DNA of 64,000 nt from Branchiostoma floridae (Eukaryota; Chordata; Leptocardii; Amphioxiformes; Branchiostomatidae), in NCBI RefSeq assembly GCF_000003815.2, contig NC_049989.1:748235-812234 (forward strand), written 5' to 3'. Below are positions 41,001 to 51,113 of the stretch, in pieces; positions within the stretch are counted from its first letter, which is position 1; every line of letters starts with the position of its first letter. Under the pieces are notes generated by a model that worked only from the letters and a program-made list of their open reading frames with translations, did no database searches and was not told where the DNA came from. Position numbers and translations under genes: made by a program.

Positions 41001-44000
41001 CTAGTCCATGGAGTGTAATATAACCCAGGATGTTCTTCAAAACATAAACAAAGGGGAGACGGAGAGGTGTCTAGTGCCATCAGGTTTTTGGCTTACGTCC
41101 TAGCAGAACATTCCAACACAAAAAAATGGAACTGCATTTGTAAAAAAAAAAAAAAAATTATTCCTTGAAGAAGGCCACACTTCTTGTTCCTGTGCGAATT
41201 ACTAGGTGTGATGTGTGCATGTTTTGGTAAAGAAACACAGCTTGATTTTGAACCATGCCAGTAATCAGTGCCGTGGCAAGAAGGAGAGGGGTGGATTCAC
41301 GTAATCAAAAAGTTGCAACAATGAAAATTTAGCTGTCGACAGTTAAAACTGCTAAAACTAGGTTATAGTTAACAAATCAAGAATAACAGAATACCTAGCT
41401 ACTGGTGCACACTGGTGTGAGGGAATGCTTTGTGACATGTGGACATTTTCAACTAATTTGTAATTGTGAATAGATTGACAAAAGGCCACTGGGAAGACGA
41501 AAATGTTTTGTAAAAAATGTCTAGTTATTGTACATTTTTCTATGAACTCGTGTAGAACTGTTGACTGTAAATTATTCAGAATCTCAAATTTTCCTTTATA
41601 CACATGCATGACTGTACTTCCAGTGGAGCAGGATATGCAGAAGGAGGTTAGAAGACTGCAGGAATTGAGACAAGCTGGAATCTCTTCCTTCAGAGGTAAG
41701 GTCAGACACAGATAGAGCACTGTACTGTTAGAAAGTCGTGTATTTGGGCTAGTAAATTTCTATAATAAGTTCATATTGATTATCTGTATATGTATATGCC
41801 ATTGAGATCACTGAAAAAAAAGCTTATGAGTTACAGTGGAATATTAATTCTCTGAGTTATAAATCTATAGAAATAAACATGCCTTGCATGCATGAAGACG
41901 ATACAAGTATAGAGCTACATGTATGTGGTTTGGGGCATGTGATGTATTTAATCTGCTCTGTGGGTAAACAATTATTGTTTGTACAAATTAAAGACATTGA
42001 CGGCCAATGGCCAAGGTCTTAGCAACCACAACAAAAAATGTAGTGGTTATATGTAATTATAGTAATATAAGGTTTGACAATTGTAAGCATTCCTGAATGC
42101 GAGTGCAACAAGGGCATGATAGCAGAAAGTGAAAGGTGAGCTTAGCATTGGTTGTACAAAGACATCGTTGGCCCTGCCTAACATGCATGTATAGACTGCA
42201 TTGCACAATTTGTCCCAGGTATGAATTCTTGAATGTATCTTGCATGTATCTGCACACTCAAATCAAGCATTTTCTCATACATAAATTCTGGCATACTGCA
42301 GATGCCACACCTACATGTAGCTGCAGGGTGAAATAGAATCAGCCATCATTACCCTGAGGAAATTGACCTAGATACAAAATACTTTTTTATCTAACGTTAT
42401 CCCACAGCAAGTAAATTTTATGGATGACATCAGCGGGCGCATTAATTTTCGACTGACTTCAGAAAAAAAACCAAGAATTTTCTTGCTTCTTCTTAGATGG
42501 TCAACATGACGAGAAAGTACCAAAATGGGCAAATATGTTGTGTTGTAGCCTAATGATTGTACTTGTAGAAGTGACACTAGCCAGGACGCCATGACTGTAC
42601 TGAAGTGAAACTTAGTGAGTTAGATAGTTGTAAAAGTGGCACCAATATGGAAGCCACATGTAGTTGCCATGTTGGTAAGTGACACCAGTCTACCACACTA
42701 GTGTCACCTTTACTACACTAGTACATGTCTTCAATACAGGAATGAATGCCTTGTAGTCTGCGATACTATGTTTCGTCACTTCAATTATTTTTTTGCAATG
42801 TTTATTGTGTATATTTGGAAAATTTAGCTATCTTGTTTCTTTTACCCATCTTGTTCGCCCTATCGCACTATTTTTGCAGTCTGCAGAGGATGTCATTCAT
42901 AAAATTTACTTGCTGTGCCTTAGTTATTAATTGACCTGATTGAATTATTCCCCAATCCCCCAAACCAGTGATATGAATGATGTGAAACTGTAGCCTTTGT
43001 TCCCATGTCCACAGCGGGACATCTGTATGAGAAACTCAGGCGTCGGAGGGAGGAGGAACTTGGAAGGAGACATATGCTCACTGATGTCCTCAGCAACATG
43101 CAGGTACAACAATATATTACTGGTGTCCCACTCTGTGAGTGATTTGTTTCTCGTTGCTGTGCATGGTATTGACATGTTGAGGAACACTTTGCTAATTCAA
43201 TGAATTTCTCTGGGAGTTCCTTGTTCTCATTCTCAGGAAAGTCCTGGACATGTAAAGCAGTTTTTGCTGGAGTAGTGATCTCTGTGGTGTGCCTACAGTG
43301 TTACTATCAGTTGAAGTTGGCCTTTATCCCTGAAATCAGGCACCCTTAATCCTTTACAATCATGTAAGATCATGATGTTTCCCATTCTTTTCATGTCATT
43401 TACATGTATTCGTCGTTAAGTTTTTGAAAAGTTGAATTATCAACCTCAGTCCCTAGCTCTTCCAATCACTGAACCAGTAGCACCTTCATTCTGTTGCCTC
43501 AACCAAAACAACAACAGCCTGCTACAGTTTCCGTGACGGAGGTGATAAACACTCAGTCTCTATCGTCTCTGTTTTTATGTAACGCGAAGTCCCTCTGCAA
43601 TAAACTGGATGAACTGGAACTGTTACATCAACTGTCTGACTCACACACCAATGTTGCCCTTGTTCACGAGAATTGGTTCATCACTTCCTCACCTGCAGAG
43701 ATGACAGATATTGCCAACTTCACACGACAAACCCGCTCTGCTCACAAGCTGGACATCAATCATAAGTGTAGAACTGAACGTTATAAGACAAAGTGCCATT
43801 CCATATTACATGGTTTGCCTTAGTTCAACTGTTCAAATGTCCCCATGCCCCAATTCTACAAGTACAGTATGCTACTAATATTGATATATAACGTTATATA
43901 CATGTATATATAATATATAAGGAAATAATGGATATCAGGTTGCCCTTTTTCTTTGAGGCGCTCAGTCTGATAAAAATGACTAATTTTTATTTCAGGATGA

Positions 44001-47000
44001 ATTTGCTTGTCAGCAGTGGCTGCATCGTCAGGCACACATGTGAGTGATCTAGTTATTTCTCCAGTAGATTTAATAATGCATCTGACATAATTACCTTCGC
44101 CGAAAGGTTATGTTTTCCATACATTTGTTCTCATTAAAATCTAGAAATGACAATTTTTTGTTCGAAAAATAAATCGGCTTATTTTTCAGTGAAACCTACC
44201 TGATTGTTTAGGAAAATGGCTCTTTTAATCATAGCCCCAAAATGGCAACATTTGTTACAACAGTAAATTTTACCCTTTTTTTATTCGAAATGATTAACAT
44301 TATTGGCTACATCATCTAGATGTAAGTAGATGTCCCTAGGGACATTTAAAAAGTGGGCAGCATTTTTACAACAGGTCAGATAGAGAGCTAAGAAAGCATC
44401 AAACAATGGTAACGTTTGTTACAGTCATTCCTGTACAACATTTTGTTAAGCAACGTGGGATACAAATTGCAGTTACTGACCCTTTCTTGTTTCTTTAGAA
44501 AGCCAGGAAAACTGTTAAGTCACAAAAATGGCCATTTCTAGTCTTATACTTGGATGATATAACCGTGGCAACCACTGTATTTATCATGGTAACTTTTGGT
44601 ACCGAATTTGGCAACAGGCATAAACCACCTCACACAGCCTCCAAGATTAGTGATAGTAGCGATCTGACGTGATCGGTCAGAGGGCCTGGGTAGCTGGTTT
44701 CACCTGCCGAACAATCATAATGTAAATGTTTATTGTAGTGAATTCTGTGTACATGTACATGTATGTCCGTCTGTATTTCTGTGGGTCAGCAGCTACCAGC
44801 GCAAGCTGCCTCATCATCATCCACTGTGTTCAACTTCTACAGTCTTTGAAGAGTCCTGTTACAGTGTAGCTGTATTCAGTCTTTCTTCATCTTTTTCCAC
44901 TGTGTTTTACATCCTGCAAGCTTCCATAGCTCTTAGAGTTTCTTTAGGCTTGCCTTCTGTCTTTTAGGTCTGCTTTCAGCAGGCTGATCAGGTTGACACA
45001 ATGCCTTCCCTTGCATGCTTTTTATCTGCTGGAGCCTAGAATGGAGATTCCAGGGCCCTCAGGGCTTTTTGTGCTGTCCAAACATAGACCACCTTGATTG
45101 CTCAACTTTTACAGAGAGTTAGCTGCCTAGGCTGACCTGTGTAATGAGTTGTTTTATTGTCAACAAAGAAAGAAAGATCTATAGAATTCTATGAGAGTCC
45201 TAAACTCCATATTAGGGAGTGTTATTTTCCGATATTAATTTTCAGAAGTAAAACAATGTGTCTGACATACTCTGACAAAAGTTCGGATACAAAACCGATT
45301 TGAGGGGTGAATCCTGTGCGATGTTTAAAACTCACTTTGTTATGTGCTGTTTGATATCTTGTGAACAATTGTCTATCTTGGTGTGCACATACAATGTAGC
45401 TCCTTAGGTATGCCAAAAATATTAATGATGAAGGAAGTGTCTGCTTGGGTTTATAGGGAGTCTTACCTCGCATAATTCGCCACAAGTGAAATTCTCCAAA
45501 AATGCTGATTGTGAACTCATCGATACATAACCTAAGTATACGAAAATAACATTCCCTTCTGGAGTTTAGCACCCCTTATCTTTTTTTACAGGGAAGTAAA
45601 TCCTGGTAGTAACGTCCCTTTGCTACCACTATCAGCCACAGGTCAGTGTTCTACATTATTCTTTATTCTCTGAACAGTAATAACGTTTATCATGAATAAC
45701 CGTACAACCTAACTGGAAACCGAGAGTACTAAGGAACTCAAAGACTGCTCTGTATGTGCTATAATTGTAAAATGTGCTATTGTTGGTGTGAATTTACCTA
45801 GTACTAGAGGATCTGCATGGGGGTCTTGATAATGCTTAATGGTGAATTAAGAAGGGACAGTAATGTTTAACGGTAAATTCAGGAAGCCCAGTAACGCTTA
45901 AAAGTAAATTCAGGTGGGGTTAAAAAAAAGCATAACACTAAATTGACGCACATTCTAATTCGTGCAATGCTGGATTAGGCTACCTCAATGGGTGAAAATG
46001 GCTGATTAATGACAATGTGAAAAGAAAAAGGTGCGCAGAACCCGGATGAATGTCACTGGGAGCAGACAATATCCGCTGCCTCCATGACACTTGGCAAGTG
46101 TTTCCAACCCAGAGGTGGCGGCAGCAAATTTCTTATGGGCGGGGTGGACTATTGCTGACAAAATTTTCAGCATGTGGAGCGCCGAAGGCATGACAATCCT
46201 ATATGGGAGTCCGAGGTACATTTGTATGTTTCCCCGGGAAAATTTTGAAATCTCTGAAATGCCTATTTTCTGCATTTTTGGACAGATTTTGCTGACAGAC
46301 TAAGCTAAGTTAATGACATTTCTGCTGCCAAAATGACCGTCAACTCCAAAGCCTCACAAACTAAGATTGTAAACAAAGCGTAGGGTGACGTACATGTACG
46401 ACCGCTGTTTGGTCGCAATATGCAGTGTTACGGGACCGGAAGATGTCTGGCCTCGGCATTGGACAGGAGGCCACTATAATATGACTACTGACTATTTCTT
46501 TAAATGTTTAGGTCAATGGAAAAAAAAAAAAACTGACCGCAATGGCCAGGTGGCCGCTATGCAAAGTTATACAGGTTTAACTTTAATGAAATGGAAAAAT
46601 TTATAGAAACTCTACTCTAAAAGATTCAAACCATTTGGCGAAGGTACATGTATGAGGTCGTGGAACTCCAGTTGTCCTTGTTATAGTCCTTCATAATAGA
46701 AGTGGGAATCTTCTGCTCTATTAACCCTTCTATAATAAGCTGTCTATAGTATGCCTCCATTTTTATTATTGTTTTTAATATTTGACTGAATGATGCCTAA
46801 TAGTAATACTGTGTATTAAGATTAATATTTTATTCATCTTTTGGTATGGTGAAATATATTGTACCTTTGGACCTTACACAGTTTGCTGGGTATGATAAGC
46901 TCAGTGAAGCTGAAAAGGAGGTAAATTTTCTAGTTACTTTTAGTGTTCTCTCAATTGATATTAAGTAATGCTAGTTCACCTTTATTACTGGTGATTCACA

Positions 47001-48392
47001 CGAACCTTATGAGATTTACNNNNNNNNNNNNNNNNNNNNNNNNNNNNNNNNNNNNNNNNNNNNNNNNNNNNNNNNNNNNNNNNNNNNNNNNNNNNNNNNN
47101 NNNNNNNNNNNNNNNNNNNNNNNNNNCACGCCGAAATGAAGCAAAACAGTAGCTCACAGGCTATCAAATACATCTTTGCGACGGTAAATGTCCATTCCAT
47201 GCCTTGAAATATGAATATCACGGGTAGAAACGCTCAAAATCATGCCTCCTCCCGGCCGCCGTTTTTGCATAAGGATCAAGCAAATCTCATAAGGTTCGTG
47301 TGAATCACATAGTGATTCGTGCGAATTTCATAATATTCGTGCGTTTTTGCATGGTGATTGGTGCGAATTTCATAATATTCGTGCGTTTTCGCAAAGTGAT
47401 TCGTGTGTATCACATAATATTCGTACGGATTTCATAGGGTTCGTGCAAATGCTTAGGCACCCCTGCATATGGGGATATCAAGTCAATTGATGGTAGTTTC
47501 CAACTACAATGTTTTGAAAATATTGCAATTTGAAACAGACATCCATCAACTTGATATCCCTAAATTGTTTTAAATACAACAGATATGGCCTAGGTTACCC
47601 TACGGATAAAGGTAGTCTAGCATTAGATGAAGACTGGCATGTGTCTAAATGTAGTTACATGTACTAAGTAGTGTGAGCCTCACAGGCTTACAGCCACAAC
47701 ATACATTGACAGTATTTCAGAATAGTTTAATTTATTGTATTAAACAATTGTATTGTATTATATGAAATATTTTCACAACTATAGTAACTGTAACAGTTAT
47801 AGATACTGGACTAACTGTTGAGGGGTTTTAAATGAATTATCAAAAGTAACTCACAAATAGCCTGGGTACCATCTGGAATGTAGTTCACTCCAACATTCAT
47901 TGTACACTATATACAGTCGCTTGTCTCCTGTTCCGTCTGGGATCCTTGACCATGTTAGCGTCTGGAATCGTCCAAATTTCTGACGAGGGCGCTGATTGGT
48001 CCCTACATATGGCACATTAAAGACCTTTAAACAGGTATACAAAATGTATGACATAGCTTGATCGTTTCATTCCAACATTCCAACAGCGAATCTTCTGGGT
48101 ACAAGGCATTTTGCGGCTGCAAGCTTAATGCGCTTCATTGTGTCTTTGTGAATACTAATGTGAGGATATGCATAACCCAAATATTCTCTACTTTGTCTCG
48201 CAGATGTGTGCCAATGTACGGTTCCTCCCAGAGGCTTTCTTTGAGTACAAAGACATCTTGCAGAGGGAAGCTGAGAGGCAGGGCGGTTTGCGGCTAGCCC
48301 AGGCCAGGCAACTACTCAAGATTGATGTCAACAAAACGAGGAAACTCTTTGACTTCCTCATTCAAGAAGGTGCCATCTCAAAACCAGATTAA
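28980..48392 (+). CDS. TADA2A: TADA2A, transcriptional adaptor 2-alpha (N-terminal exon missing)
   Basis: ADA2 proteins bridge the GCN5/PCAF acetyltransferase to ADA3 in SAGA/ATAC-type complexes and act on chromatin in the nucleus. Sixteen plus-strand exons (28980-29080, 30710-30769, 31884-31975, 32994-33091, 33738-33788, 34495-34583, 35112-35184, 35712-35775, 37369-37412, 40639-40749, 41624-41695, 43015-43103, 43996-44039, 45592-45641, 46882-46920, 48204-48392) encode about 420 residues; human has about 443. In order they give a ZZ zinc finger (CPGCSAYLMEPFIKCAQC), a SANT domain, the ADA2 linker (GYMPARGDF..EFNNFAEWD and KERCRRKK), and a C-terminal SWIRM domain (GGLRLAQARQLLKIDVNKTR). The RGFEKSGHESDH stretch favours the alpha over the beta paralogue. 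Phases agree except at the 45641/46882 junction. Introns carry many repeats. Confidence 0.93.
29313..30523. mobile_element. Foldback (long inverted repeat) MITE, left arm interrupted
   Basis: Arms of about 250-300 bp around a 40-bp centre near 30185 are inverted copies (AATGGAGCTGTAACGAAT versus AATGGAGCCGTAACGAAT reversed; CCCCTAATATTATTTTTTTC shared). The left arm is cut between CTCATTAA (29372) and ATTAAGAAAG (29911) by a LINE tail; the right arm is continuous. Confidence 0.75.
29373..29910 (+). pseudogene. LINE reverse-transcriptase C-terminal zinc-knuckle relic
   Basis: Plus frames read RRAMTKLRISDHPLEIEAGR, then after a frameshift CTLCEKNHMHVENEIHFVL and ECSLYNDLRN, the C-terminal knuckle region of LINE reverse transcriptases. 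A 3' end with CCCCAATGGGGC, AATAAA and TTGTCATTGTTATTAAT follows. It is inserted within the arm of the foldback MITE. Confidence 0.8.
30710..30769 (+). CDS. TADA2A: TADA2A exon: ZZ zinc finger, second half
   Basis: 20 codons, CFARGFEKSGHESDHRYEII, between TCTACACAG and GTGAGT. The His residues of the ZZ finger are present. Confidence 0.95.
31370..31678. repeat. (CT)n polypyrimidine tract
   Basis: About 310 bp of almost pure C/T on the plus strand built from CTCTCTCCCC units, in the intron before the SANT exon. The proline/serine/leucine ORF here is a repeat artefact. Confidence 0.95.
31884..31975 (+). CDS. TADA2A: TADA2A exon: SANT domain start
   Basis: Encodes NEFPVFDLGWTAVEELKLLE and DCGIGNW, matching human DFPVLDPSWTAQEEMALLE and DCGFGNW. 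Donor GTAAGG. Confidence 0.96.
32994..33091 (+). CDS. TADA2A: TADA2A exon: SANT domain end
   Basis: Completes the split Trp and encodes QEISNNVGTKSAGECESHY. Acceptor CTTTCTAG, donor GTACTC. Confidence 0.92.
33738..33788 (+). CDS. TADA2A: TADA2A exon: linker
   Basis: 51 nt, FEEPKNMDQLSPVTAK, between TGTCTTAG and GTAAGT. Weakly conserved; supported by phase on both sides. Confidence 0.75.
33885..34231. mobile_element. hAT-like MITE with near 8-bp TSD
   Basis: Starts CAGGGCTCTAGCCAGC; the right end CTGGCTAGATG is a worn inverse. ACTGCTG flanks both sides (33878-33884 and 34232-34238). Confidence 0.65.
34255..34411 (-). mobile_element. Solo LTR related to the miniature element
   Basis: On the minus strand it begins TGTAACAGTGG and ends TTGTTTCA (157 bp). 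It carries a B-box GGTTCAAATCCCGGG and a shared tail TTGTTTCTTTCTGTT followed by TACTC, matching the LTRs at 22999-23436. The region upstream of the B-box is strongly diverged. No target duplication was seen. Confidence 0.75.
34495..34583 (+). CDS. TADA2A: TADA2A exon: AGYMPARGDF motif
   Basis: Encodes SEDPPRPAADSARAVEMAGY then MPARGDFTE, matching human DMAGYMPARADF. Acceptor CCCTACTCAG, donor GTAAGA. Confidence 0.95.
35112..35184 (+). CDS. TADA2A: TADA2A exon: NFAEWDIKDI
   Basis: EFNNFAEWDIKDIYFLDVDD, matching human EFDNYAEWDLRDIDFVEDD. Donor GTACAT. Confidence 0.95.
35712..35775 (+). CDS. TADA2A: TADA2A exon: KERCRRKK helix
   Basis: LKLAAVDIYQSQLKERCRR, matching human LKMAVVDIYHSRLKERQRR. 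Acceptor TTCATTACAG, donor GTGAGT. Confidence 0.95.
36457..37034 (+). mobile_element. Internally deleted mariner-type transposon
   Basis: Terminal inverted repeats CGAGGAGCATTCAATAAGTA and its inverse (ATTGAATGCCCCTCG at the right) are flanked by TA on both sides. At 578 bp it is under half the usual mariner length. It lies between two TADA2A exons. Confidence 0.88.
36664..36860 (+). pseudogene. Mariner transposase N-terminal relic
   Basis: The frame reads IRFLYLKGRTPKGTFDEM and YGDDAPSYDLVKRWHPEFKQ, then ETAPRPGRPS, the N-terminal helix-turn-helix (HTH_48 type) of mariner-family transposases. The catalytic DDD/DDE part is deleted; the frame continues to 37200 in unrelated sequence. Confidence 0.85.
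37369..37412 (+). CDS. TADA2A: TADA2A exon: RDCGLINLKKHQ
   Basis: 44 nt, ITRDCGLINLKKHQ, matching human IIRDHGLINLRKFQ. Acceptor TATTTCAG, donor GTGAGA. Confidence 0.92.
37683..39918. mobile_element. 2.2-kb TIR element with internal tandem repeats
   Basis: The left end GGCCCGATTTAGACACA with CGGTTAA and GTCATATGACGCTTAACCG motifs is matched inverted at 39850-39918. The flanking triplets are TTA and ATA, so a 3-bp duplication is possible but imperfect. The GGCCCG end resembles PIF/Harbinger elements (inference). No transposase frame. Confidence 0.65.
38330..39160. repeat. ~265-bp tandem repeat, about 3 units
   Basis: TATCTGYATGTTCCCGTTGTC recurs near 38390, 38645 and 38913, with TTGACGATGATGCACG and TAACACCCCTACAA in each unit. 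It sits inside the TIR element. Confidence 0.8.
40639..40749 (+). CDS. TADA2A: TADA2A exon: middle region
   Basis: Encodes MYDKRYNRAVRDMKDGLRPF and then PEQFESFMEGLI; it continues from the previous exon as human LMERRYPKEVQDLYETMRRF does. Acceptor TGTCTTCAG, donor GTGAGT. Confidence 0.9.
41208..41345 (+). repeat. Interspersed repeat, copy 2
   Basis: Related to 12425-12590 in the same order of motifs. Intronic in TADA2A. Confidence 0.5.
41624..41695 (+). CDS. TADA2A: TADA2A exon: RRLQELRQAGI
   Basis: EQDMQKEVRRLQELRQAGIS, matching human EFELRREIKRLQEYRTAGIT. Acceptor TACTTCCAG, donor GTAAGG. Confidence 0.95.
43015..43103 (+). CDS. TADA2A: TADA2A exon: basic helix
   Basis: HLYEKLRRRREEELGRRHML and TDVLSNMQ, matching human YDHLKKTREEERLKRTML. 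Acceptor GTCCACAG, donor GTACAA. Confidence 0.92.
43494..43760 (+). pseudogene. LINE endonuclease-domain relic
   Basis: The frame reads LFLCNAKSLCNKLDELELLH and VALVHENWFITSS, matching the start of the APE-type endonuclease of the LINE at 60229-62097 (LLCNARSLANKLDEF, VAAVSETWF). The conserved Glu of SETW is kept as HENW. Truncated on both sides. Confidence 0.75.
43996..44039 (+). CDS. TADA2A: TADA2A exon: ACQQWLHRQA
   Basis: 44 nt, DEFACQQWLHRQAH, matching human SSACQQWLRRQAD. Acceptor TTATTTCAG, donor GTGAGT. Confidence 0.93.
45592..45641 (+). CDS. TADA2A: TADA2A exon: variable linker
   Basis: 50 nt, MEVNPGSNVPLLPLSAT, after a TTTTTTTACAG acceptor; donor GTCAGT in phase 1. Poorly conserved region in the family. 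Confidence 0.75.
46120..46290 (-). repeat. Decayed hAT-like fragment
   Basis: The minus strand has AAAATAGGCATTTCAGAGA and AAAATTTTCCCGGGG, matching the type of sequence at 26520-26600. Confidence 0.4.
46882..46920 (+). CDS. TADA2A: TADA2A exon: GYDKLSEAEKE (5' border uncertain)
   Basis: FAGYDKLSEAEKE matches human LPGTEKLNEKEKE; donor GTAAAT. With the CACAG acceptor the phase is 0, but the previous exon ends in phase 1. The upstream 20 bp read PLDLTQ in the same frame, like human PPLNLTG, suggesting the true exon starts further left, where no AG acceptor is visible. Confidence 0.75.
46993..47306. mobile_element. Inverted-repeat element around an assembly gap
   Basis: 25 bp at 46993-47017 (GATTCACACGAACCTTATGA...) are the exact reverse complement of 47282-47306. 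The gap lies between the arms. A MITE-like hairpin, size unknown. Confidence 0.65.
47020..47126. other. Assembly gap (107 N)
   Basis: Run of N within the last TADA2A intron. Apparent ORFs crossing it are meaningless. Confidence 1.
47307..47460. repeat. ~53-bp tandem repeat next to the gap
   Basis: Units with GTGATTCGTGCGAATTTCAT and AATATTCGTGCG repeat about three times. Confidence 0.65.
48204..48392 (+). CDS. TADA2A: TADA2A terminal exon: SWIRM domain
   Basis: 62 codons plus TAA, from MCANVRFLPEAFFEYKDIL to IQEGAISKPD. GGLRLAQARQLLKIDVNKTR is nearly identical to human. Acceptor TTTGTCTCGCAG. Confidence 0.97.
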   Translation: MCANVRFLPEAFFEYKDILQREAERQGGLRLAQARQLLKIDVNKTRKLFDFLIQEGAISKPD

Positions 48393-48480
48393 GATGTTTT
48401 TGAGACCCATGAAATGAAGGAAACCATTGGCCGTGTCAAAGTGTAGAGCTGTTCTTGGGAGTACAATGTAAATGGGCAGT

Positions 48481-48486
48481 AATAAA
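48481..48486 (+). terminator. TADA2A polyadenylation signal
   Basis: AATAAA 89 bp after the stop codon. Confidence 0.6.
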
Positions 48487-48919
48487 TTGACTGCAGCTGT
48501 GTATGGTGATTAATGTAGCCACTCATAGCTGATCAATTCCTGAAGACACCATGACTTACATGTATGAATCCATGATAAAAATTCAGAATTAGAAAGACTT
48601 TGTAAGAGAGTAAGTGTTAAATAGTTTTATCATTGGCATAAATAGAAAACGGTACTGAGTAGTGAGAATGGAAAATGACAATGGATAGTGATTAGCTTGC
48701 CATGGCTAATATTGTAAACTATGTACAATGCGCATGTGTTATGACCTGGGTTGTTATGATTCATGTTATTTTGAGAAAAAAATTTCTTTTCAAAGTGTAA
48801 AAAGTATGACAGTACAGGGAAAAGAGAAGTACATTGTAATATCTGTAAAGTTAGGCTGGAAGATCTTATCATACGTAGATATCAGCATATATATTTCATG
48901 TATTATGATGCTTTATCAT

Positions 48920-49025
48920 ACATCTCGACAGAAGTATTTCGCAGCCTGTTTGCGTGTTGCACACTCCTTGCCCATGTAAAATTCCATCATTAGTCAATTA
49001 AGTAAATTTGATTCTGATTTATTAT
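48920..49025 (-). mobile_element. LINE 3'-end relic
   Basis: AGAAGTATTTCGCAGCCTGT and TTGCACACTCCTT match the 3' untranslated end of the minus-strand LINE at about 58570-58605, in the same orientation. Confidence 0.6.
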
Positions 49026-49139
49026 CTGATTAAAGCATCAATTAAGCTGTCTACATACGAAAAAATAATGACGATCCATCAACCTCTTCTTGAGTTATTC
49101 TCTTTCAAAGTCTGAAATTAAACGCAGGCAGTTCCAAAC

Positions 49140-49728
49140 AAGAGTTCGGAGACCTCATACCCCCGTGAAATATTCTGATTATGCAAATAACTTGCATATC
49201 TGCATAATTTATGCTTGGTTATATACAACTTTGCATAACTTACACAGGTCACAATGTTGACAATCAAATCATTTTCTACATTTACTACATGAGTTAGGAC
49301 ACATTCACATTAATGCAAATTAGGGACTCAATTGTATAATTGGTATCTGCTAATCTTCCACCTGTCACAAATTACATATGCTACATGTATTTGAGTCCTA
49401 TAATGAAAAATATTGGAAATATAGATTTTCCCCATTAAAAATGCAAATTAAGTCCAAATTTGCATAATTTGCACTTTATAATGTACATCTCTGGCAAACA
49501 TACCTATATGCTAAATCGAAGTTCTGCTGCAGTGCCAAGGTCACACACCAGGGTGCCCAAAATCGACCTTGACCTTTGTCTTCCAAACACCTACCCACAT
49601 ACCAAATATCATTACAATCCATTCAGAGGTTCTAAAGTTATGCTGACCACAAATATGCAGACACACACACAAACACACCAAAAACTAGAGTTCGGGGACC
49701 TCATACCTCCATGAAATATTTATTGCTT
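49140..49728 (+). repeat. AGTTCGG-family interspersed repeat(s)
   Basis: Two starts (49142 and 49687) of the family AGTTCGGRGACCTCATAC. AT-rich body with ATGCAAATTA motifs and an ACACACACAAACACAC end near 49680. Confidence 0.65.
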
Positions 49729-50589
49729 TTTTGTGGATGGTATGTATGTTTATAGTCGGTTGTATTTGAGAGTAATGGTTATATAATATAAATGTTATGG
49801 GAAAGTAGTGGTGTATTTATTTAATGACACAGAGGATGTCCATCTGATTAGTAATTATCAAAATGTGACACTTAATTGTGTAATGTGCGTTTAAGAGGTC
49901 GACGGCATATGGTAGCGTGGTGTTCCTTAAGCTTGATGTTTGGCATTTAAAATGTCTAAGGTTGTCAGCATTATTGAGGTTCGACTATGTGCCTCAGAGC
50001 TGTGTGGTGGGAGGAAGTTGGGAAATTCAGAAAGAAGAAGGGATGTGGCCAACTTTAGTCAGATGGTGATTTGATTTTCCGCCAATATGTCATAACATCA
50101 GCTGTTCACACGGTACAAAAACGAGATGCACACTTTCCTCTGACAGCCCTACACCAACTGTAAGATGAATACTTGGCGCCAACCCCGTCTGCTAAAAAAC
50201 AAGTACCATTGGATACGAAAGAGACAACTAACAACTGTCCCTTATCGTAACAAAATCAGAACATCTGTATCGCCCATAAAACTTCTGACACCCAACCCAG
50301 ATGAGAAGACCTAATGGCATTTTAATCACCATGTCACTCAAATCAGCAGTACAGTATGTGAGACATCCATACTTGTTAAATGTACCTGAATTTCTTACAA
50401 TTATACTTACGCTTCACATCTCCATGATATAATTAATAAAACTAATTATCATCTTAAAAAAACTCGGGGTTCCCCAAACAGCTGTCACCTCACCATCTGC
50501 TTGGAGCTAAGCCCATTAACAAACACATAAAGCACGATGCCTGTACCAATAGATTTCAAATATAGGGGTAATTTCTGATATTATTACAT

Positions 50590-50755
50590 CGATTATAACC
50601 ACAGATACGGCTCCCAAAATCTCATCGATTCGAGCTTTCATCACACCCCACCAATACAACAAGTATGAAACCAATCCATCCAGCCGTTCTTGAGTAATCA
50701 TCTACACAGACAGAGACACATAACAGAAAATATAACCTCGGAGGGTCTAGTGGGC
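50590..50755 (+). repeat. AGTTCGG-family 3' fragment
   Basis: AAGTATGAAACCAATCCATC, CAGCCGTTCTTGAGTAATC and AAAATATAACCTC are shared with the end of the full copy at 54895-55045. Confidence 0.65.
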
Positions 50756-50799
50756 CCAAACCTACATGTACACACCACTTACACTCTGTCCAAAGAGCT

Positions 50800-51060
50800 A
50801 CCACTCAAAATATGGGGGTGGACGTGGGGGCGCTTTGCTGCTGAGCACACTGCTTCCCTCCATCTGTTCCTGTCGTGCACCAGCGCTTGGGCAGTCCTGT
50901 CCATTCTTTAATGTTGTCGTCCAATTTCTTTCTCTGTCTGCCTCGTCTTCTTTTCCCTTCAACTGTTCCTTGCAGTATGACCTTTGAGAGCCTTTTGCAT
51001 CTTATCACGTGACCGTACCACCTTAGTTTCCTTTTTTTGACAATACTCAAAAGGTTCTCT
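50800..51060 (-). pseudogene. LINE reverse-transcriptase C-terminal relic (RTE-like)
   Basis: The minus frame reads KKRKLRWYGHVIRCKRLSKV, then GTVEGKRRRGRQRKKLDDNI and KEWTGL, a standard C-terminal signature of RTE-like or related LINEs. The frame then degenerates. Confidence 0.8.
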
Positions 51061-51067
51061 AGGTGGT

Positions 51068-51113
51068 CTGGCACGCACGCATGCACGCACGCGCACGCAC
51101 ACACACACACACA
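51068..51113. repeat. (GCAC)/(AC)n microsatellite
   Basis: GCACGCACGCATGCACGCAC followed by an AC run. Confidence 0.9.

Noticed and set aside
46943-47221. ORFs crossing N runs (also at 55070-55430 and 62829-63254)
   Set aside because: Frames through assembly gaps carry no information.
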